From Nitrospirota bacterium (GTDB taxonomy: Bacteria > Nitrospirota > 9FT-COMBO-42-15 > HDB-SIOI813), in assembly GCA_016234155.1 (NCBI GenBank), contig JACRGZ010000015.1, forward strand, positions 1 to 9,570: DNA of 9,570 bases, read 5' to 3'. The notes beneath the pieces were generated by a model that was given only the letters and a program-made list of their open reading frames with translations, was not told where the DNA came from and made no database searches. The translations under genes were made by a program, and so were the position numbers. This document shows positions 5,935 through 9,570 of the stretch, piece by piece (positions within the stretch are counted from its first letter, which is position 1; every line of letters begins with the position of its first letter).

Positions 5935-8289
5935 ATGGAGTTACGAACTGATAGAGATAGAATGATAAAGTTAATAAGGAGAGTCTTTACCCTCAAGAGT
6001 ATCTATACAAAACTCTTTCTCCTATTTTTTATGGTCGGGGTTGTCCCGTTAATACTCGGCAGCTTCTACGCCTATTACAACAGCCGTAATGCACTTCTAA
6101 ATGCAGCGCTCAAGGAGCATGAGATCGAGGCCACCAACGGCATGAGAAATATTATCACGCTCTTTGTTGAATCAAACGTCAATATACTCCTCACTGCTAA
6201 AAATGTTGCCTTTGTCCGTTATTTTGAGGAACCGGATGAGAGAGAGGTGTACAGGAAAGGGCAAAAGGATGCTTTACTCCAGATAATCTCGCTCTTCCCT
6301 AATATCATAGAGTCGGTCGGTTTTGCAGATAAGAATGGAAGGGCGCTTACTTACGTCTTTAATGGTAATCTATTGCCCGGAGAAAAGCATATAAATTTCT
6401 CCGGACGTACTTTTTTCAAAGAGGCATTGACACTTCAGACAGGAGAGATATACCATGACCTCCCTGAGATTTCTTCGCTCTCAAAGAGGTGGGTTATTTC
6501 CAGCGCCACTCCTGTCTTCAGCGGCAACGGGATGTTACATGGCATCTTATATATACAGATTTATCTAGACGGCATTTCACAATTAATCAAGAATATTGCC
6601 CACCCTGAGGATATTATACTTGTCGTAGATCATAGAGGCCGTATGATAGCCCATTCGAAGATGCGGACAGGGGAAATACTCCCGGTAGTCATAAAACCTA
6701 CCGACGATCCATCCTTCCGTTCTGCTATTCGCAGCATGATAACCGGAGAAGGCGGGAGCATGCGGATAATATATGATGGAAAACCCTCTCACATCACTTA
6801 CAAAAGCATACCAGGAGAAAGACATAACCAGAATATATGGAGCTTAGCTGTAATAACAGATGAGGGGACGATATATGGAGGGGCATCTGCAGGAAAATAT
6901 CTTGTCTTCGTCCTTGCTGTCTCAGCAGTCCTGTTTGCAATTGCAGGAATCCTTGGAAGATGGGTCTCATCTCCCATCCAGCGGCTCACATCAACCAGTG
7001 TGGCGATGAGTCAGGGAGACCTGTCGAGCCGTGTCAATATTGAAAGGGTGGATGAGATAGGCCAGCTCGCCCATGCCTTTAATGAGATGGCGGCTTCCAT
7101 ACAGGCGACTCATGAAGAGCTCCTCAGACTCTCAACAACCGACGGGCTTACAGCCCTTTACAACCACAAGGAATTCCATAAGCGATTAGAAGAAGAGATA
7201 AGACGTGCTTCAAGATATGGCTCTGTCCTGTCGCTCCTTATGATAGACATTGACAATTTCAAAAAATTCAATGATACCTATGGCCATCAGGTAGGAGATA
7301 CAGTCCTTAAGACAATAGGCGCGACAATCCTGAAAGAGATCAGAGGCTCTGATTTTGCCGCCCGGTACGGCGGCGAGGAGATGGCTTTAATCCTCCCTGA
7401 GACCGGCGTTGCTGAGGCATTTCTCTTTTCAGAGCGCCTCAGGAAGGATATACAGCAGATGCGGGTGAAGGTCTTGAAGGGTGAAACTGTCTATGTCACG
7501 GTGAGCACAGGTATCGCCACATTTCCTGGGGATGCATCCAGCCGTGAGGGCCTGGTAGATGCCGCTGATCAGGCGCTCTACTTTGCCAAGAAAAAGGGGC
7601 GTAACAAGACTATCCTGTATGGTGAGACAATAGAATCACTCCTTGAACATAAGCCGGAAAAGGCCGAGGCATTAATAGAAGCAGCCGAGGATTGGATATT
7701 TAAAGACCTCTCCACAGCCGTTGAGGCAAGGCTCCCTTTTCACAGGGGGCATTTTGACGCTGTATCCGGTTCAGCCATGAAGATAGCAGAGTTAATACAT
7801 ATGAACAGTGAAGAGAGTAAAGAGCTCCGTATAGCGACCATGCTCTATGAGGTAGGGGCGCTGAATCTCCCGCCCGATATACTGTTGAAACAGGGGGCAT
7901 TGACTGACGATGAGTGGAAGATTGTAAAGACCCATCCTGAACAAGGTGTCGAACTCCTCAGTAAGGTCCTCAAAATCCACGACATCCTGCCGGCCATACG
8001 GCATCACCACGAACACTATGACGGGACAGGCTATCCATTGGGTCTCAAGGGTGAAGAGATCCCTCTGCTTGCACGTATTATCAGCGTGGTTGATGCATAT
8101 CATGCCATGACGGCAGTCTCCCCCTACAGGAGAAAATTAACCCGCGAGGAAGCGGTTGCAGAACTGAAACGTAACGCAGGCACCCAATTTGATCCCCGGA
8201 TTGTGGAGGTATTCATCAGGACTCTTCACGAGGAAAAGGTTGATACTGCGGACATCCGGGATGATATAAGCCATGAAGAGGTGGGATAG
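5935..8289 (+). CDS. Membrane sensor: Cache-like, HAMP, GGDEF and degenerate HD-GYP
   Basis: This 784-residue inner-membrane signalling protein has a transmembrane helix at 26-46, a periplasmic Cache-type sensor region at about 47-320 and a second helix at 322-341. HAMP (342-394) and GGDEF (about 397-560) follow, then an HD-GYP-like domain (about 598-764). In GGDEF, metal aspartate D438 is present, the signature is GGEEM (479-483; the last position is usually Phe), and an inhibitory I-site RGSD (470-473) sits five residues before it. Cyclic di-GMP synthesis with product inhibition is therefore likely. In HD-GYP, the expected LHDIGK reads LYEVGA (637-642), so the HD dyad is lost. HP (667-668), HHEHYDGTGYP (691-701) and D720 remain, and the usual Asp after AY is H723. 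Phosphodiesterase activity is doubtful; the domain may bind ligand or regulate. The start may be ATG 5962 rather than 5935, because a -10 lies against 5935. Confidence 0.93.
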   Translation: MELRTDRDRMIKLIRRVFTLKSIYTKLFLLFFMVGVVPLILGSFYAYYNSRNALLNAALKEHEIEATNGMRNIITLFVESNVNILLTAKNVAFVRYFEEPDEREVYRKGQKDALLQIISLFPNIIESVGFADKNGRALTYVFNGNLLPGEKHINFSGRTFFKEALTLQTGEIYHDLPEISSLSKRWVISSATPVFSGNGMLHGILYIQIYLDGISQLIKNIAHPEDIILVVDHRGRMIAHSKMRTGEILPVVIKPTDDPSFRSAIRSMITGEGGSMRIIYDGKPSHITYKSIPGERHNQNIWSLAVITDEGTIYGGASAGKYLVFVLAVSAVLFAIAGILGRWVSSPIQRLTSTSVAMSQGDLSSRVNIERVDEIGQLAHAFNEMAASIQATHEELLRLSTTDGLTALYNHKEFHKRLEEEIRRASRYGSVLSLLMIDIDNFKKFNDTYGHQVGDTVLKTIGATILKEIRGSDFAARYGGEEMALILPETGVAEAFLFSERLRKDIQQMRVKVLKGETVYVTVSTGIATFPGDASSREGLVDAADQALYFAKKKGRNKTILYGETIESLLEHKPEKAEALIEAAEDWIFKDLSTAVEARLPFHRGHFDAVSGSAMKIAELIHMNSEESKELRIATMLYEVGALNLPPDILLKQGALTDDEWKIVKTHPEQGVELLSKVLKIHDILPAIRHHHEHYDGTGYPLGLKGEEIPLLARIISVVDAYHAMTAVSPYRRKLTREEAVAELKRNAGTQFDPRIVEVFIRTLHEEKVDTADIRDDISHEEVG

Positions 8290-8299
8290 TATACATACA
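8269..8299 (+). repeat. Left copy of a 31-bp duplicated gene-start segment
   Basis: It starts AGCCATGAAGAGGT and matches 8499-8529 at 27 of 31 positions, 230 bp apart in direct orientation. This copy covers the last codons and stop of the sensor gene. Read from ATG 8273 it gives MKRWDSIHT, in the same frame as MKRLNSMHT at the start of the binding-protein gene. Confidence 0.75.
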
Positions 8300-8302
8300 C
8301 AG

Positions 8303-8453
8303 GAGGTTCTTGCAAAAGTCCCCATTTTGTCATTCCCGCAGGGATTCTGAGCGGGAATCTGGTTCTAAGTGCTTGAAAAAGCATATCCGTCCCCGAATGC
8401 TTCTATCGGGGATAGAAGATTTCGGGGATGACATAGACTTTTGCAAGAGCCTC
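8303..8453. mobile_element. 151-bp MITE-like insertion with TIRs and ACAG target duplication
   Basis: Terminal inverted repeats GAGGTTCTTGCAAAAGTC (8303-8320) and the complement of 8436-8453 match at 17 of 18 positions. ACAG directly flanks both ends (8299-8302 and 8454-8457), the pattern of a 4-bp target-site duplication. Inside are two hairpins: ATTCCCGC...GCGGGAAT (8332-8358) and a long one at 8390-8428. There is no open frame of note, so it would need a transposase in trans. The TIR plus flanking-repeat evidence makes a transposed origin likely; the parent IS family is unknown to me. Confidence 0.8.
8390..8428. repeat. Long hairpin inside the MITE-like element
   Basis: TCCCCGAA pairs with TTCGGGGA and, inside it, CTTCTATC pairs with GATAGAAG around a GGG loop. 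A two-base internal loop (TG/AT) separates the stems, giving 16 paired bases in 39 nt. No U-run follows, so a transcript barrier or RNA-stability role is possible but an intrinsic terminator is not indicated. Confidence 0.75.
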
Positions 8454-8462
8454 ACAGAATAA

Positions 8463-8493
8463 GACTATAGACTGTAGACTATAGACTATAGAC
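8463..8493. repeat. Heptamer tandem repeat, about 4.4 copies of GACTATA
   Basis: Four copies of GACTATA (the second reads GACTGTA) plus a partial GAC end 9 bp before ATG 8503. The units contain TATAGA hexamers that could serve as -10 elements for the downstream gene. Copy number could vary by slippage and so change expression, but this is inference. Confidence 0.85.
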
Positions 8494-8498
8494 AGGTT

Positions 8499-8529
8499 AG
8501 CCATGAAGAGGTTGAATAGTATGCACACA
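8499..8529 (+). repeat. Right copy of the duplicated gene-start segment
   Basis: This is the partner of 8269-8299 and covers the ribosome-site and start-codon region of the binding-protein gene. AAGAGG here lies 9 nt before the in-frame ATG at 8521. Confidence 0.75.
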
Positions 8530-9423
8530 TCCATCTACCGGGGTCTGCTGATAATAATAGTCGCTCTTTCGCTGAATTCTATAACAACTGATGCATTGGC
8601 ATCACAGAAGATAAAGGTAGTTACCACGCTCACGCTGCTTGAGGATTTTGTGAGGAATGTGGGGGGTGAAAGAGTGGAGGTTCAGAGTCTCCTGTCCGGG
8701 CTTGAGAGTGAGCATACTTATACGCCAAAACCGAGCGATATAGCAGCGGTCAGAGAGGCACGGGTGCTTGTTGAGGTGGGGCTTGGACTTGAGGTTTGGG
8801 TGGAGTCTTTAATAAAGAATGCCTCAAATAAGAATTTAACTGTTGTCACGACATCGAGGGGTATTCCCCTCTTAAGGGGCGAAGAGATGGACACCCTCGG
8901 CCGCAGCGGCCATCTCGGCAATCCGCATATCTGGCTTGACCCCGAGAGGGCAAAGAGCATGATACGGCACATTACAGATACACTCTCCGGCATAGATCCG
9001 GAGGGGAGGAGTTATTATCTGTCAAATCAAGCCGGCTACTTTAAGAGGATTGATGAAATGCGCAGGGATATAGAAAAAAGGCTGCAATATGTAAAGAACC
9101 GGAAGGTTATTACTCATCATCCTGCCTGGCCATATTTCGCCCAGAGGTTTAGTCTGCAGATCGTGGATAATATACAACTGCAGACCGGGACAGAGCCGTC
9201 TGCAAGACATATGGCAGATATTATAAACAAGGTGCGAAAAGGGGATATAAAGGTTATAGTATCTGAACCGCAATTAAGTCCAAAGGTACCGAAGGCTATA
9301 GCGGATGAGACAGGCGCCAGAATAGTCACACTAACACCGATACCGGGAGGACTTCCCGGGACAGGGTCTTACATAGAGATGATGGAATATAACGGCAGCC
9401 GGCTCGCTGAGGCGCTGAAATGA
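8503..9423 (+). CDS. ZnuA-type periplasmic metal-binding protein of an ABC importer
   Basis: The 306-residue protein is a cluster-9 substrate-binding protein (ZnuA/TroA/PsaA superfamily, COG0803-like) that captures zinc or manganese for an ABC permease. A signal peptide runs through a hydrophobic core at 14-24 to a likely cleavage after ALA at 31-33; no lipobox cysteine is visible. Ligand-type histidines are H71 in ESEHTYTPKPSD, H142 in NPHIWLDP and H206 in THHPAWPYFAQRF. The fourth ligand, normally Asp in an LDPLG-like motif, reads LTPIPGG with T278 at that place. This may mark a subfamily or changed metal preference. It lacks the long His-rich loop of many ZnuA proteins. The start is ATG 8503 or, with the better ribosome site AAGAGG, ATG 8521. 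An apparent next gene begins 23 bp after the stop. Zinc is likeliest; manganese or iron is not excluded. Confidence 0.9.
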   Translation: MKRLNSMHTSIYRGLLIIIVALSLNSITTDALASQKIKVVTTLTLLEDFVRNVGGERVEVQSLLSGLESEHTYTPKPSDIAAVREARVLVEVGLGLEVWVESLIKNASNKNLTVVTTSRGIPLLRGEEMDTLGRSGHLGNPHIWLDPERAKSMIRHITDTLSGIDPEGRSYYLSNQAGYFKRIDEMRRDIEKRLQYVKNRKVITHHPAWPYFAQRFSLQIVDNIQLQTGTEPSARHMADIINKVRKGDIKVIVSEPQLSPKVPKAIADETGARIVTLTPIPGGLPGTGSYIEMMEYNGSRLAEALK

Positions 9424-9446
9424 CGCGGCTTTTCAGGTGAACCGTC

Positions 9447-9459
9447 ATGAGCCAGGGCT
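9447..9459 (+). CDS. First codons of the next operon gene, cut by a group II intron
   Basis: AGGTGA (9436-9441) lies 5 nt before ATG 9447, an excellent ribosome site 23 bp after the binding-protein stop, where an ABC ATPase or permease gene would be expected. The frame reads Met-Ser-Gln-Gly plus one base of codon 5, and then the intron-like GTGTG begins. Continued without splicing it stops at TAA about 22 codons in. The product cannot be recognised from four residues; an ABC component is only inferred from context. Confidence 0.4.
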
Positions 9460-9570
9460 GTGTGCCAAGAGTAAAGCTCAACCCTTATTATGAGGTGAAA
9501 GTCCTCTTATGGTAAAAGGTCACAAACCATATAGCTTGGGTAGCGTGGTTAGGGAAACCGAAGCCATGAA
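9460..9570 (+). mobile_element. 5' end of a group II intron (truncated by the window edge)
   Basis: The segment starts GTGTG, matching the group II 5' consensus GUGYG. It continues with a domain I-like run containing GAGGTGAAAGTCCTC (9502-9516), a hairpin around the GGTGAAAGTCC core typical of bacterial group II introns, and later GGGAAACCGAAGCC (9552-9565). No coding frame is visible here, as expected for the domain I region upstream of an intron-encoded reverse transcriptase/maturase, which should lie beyond the window. The exact 5' boundary is inferred from the consensus. Confidence 0.72.

Noticed and set aside
9424..9570. tRNA or riboswitch at the right edge
   Set aside because: No cloverleaf is visible, and the GTGTG start plus GGTGAAAGTCC core fits a group II intron better.

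Overview
This looks like chromosomal DNA from a free-living Gram-negative bacterium of moderate GC. Its intergenic spaces are unusually rich in short palindromic and MITE-like repeats. C-rich/G-rich palindromes that translate as 'SPFEKGG', GTCATTCCCGC-type hairpins, heptamer tracts and 'TCTCTGCG' tracts are, from memory, frequent in Nitrospirota, deltaproteobacterial and related environmental genomes. I therefore lean to that broad group, with low confidence. No gene in the window fixes the taxonomy.

Layout. Bases 1-185 hold a cluster of palindromic repeats downstream of leuS. leuS (leucyl-tRNA synthetase, minus) fills 216-2699. A Uma2/DUF820-family nuclease-fold gene lies at 2869-3435 (minus). 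Bases 3436-3735 are a divergent intergenic region with a perfect inverted repeat, a 113-bp element with 24-bp imperfect terminal inverted repeats, and candidate promoters in both directions. A SemiSWEET sugar transporter follows (3736-4026, plus). It converges across an octamer repeat on polX (PHP/DNA polymerase X, 4115-5854, minus). Divergent from polX is a large membrane sensor with Cache-like, HAMP, GGDEF and degenerate HD-GYP regions (5935-8289, plus). A 213-bp gap then holds a 151-bp MITE-like insertion with 4-bp target duplications and a heptamer tract. Next comes a ZnuA-type metal-binding periplasmic protein (8503-9423, plus). Just after it is what looks like the first codons of the next operon gene, cut at codon 5 by the 5' end of a group II intron that runs off the window.

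Function. The genes do not form one obvious pathway. leuS and polX are housekeeping genes. The sensor probably makes and/or binds cyclic di-GMP. The binding protein should feed an ABC metal importer encoded beyond the right edge, possibly dependent on intron splicing.

The most interesting points are: an HD-GYP domain that has lost its HD dyad beside a GGDEF domain with an intact I-site; the group II intron apparently inside an ABC transporter operon; a MITE and a 31-bp duplicated gene-start segment separating the sensor from the binding-protein gene; an intergenic repeat core found in frame inside leuS; and consensus-like promoters abutting the leuS and polX start codons, suggesting near-leaderless mRNAs. 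I did not find a convincing wholly new multi-gene system.
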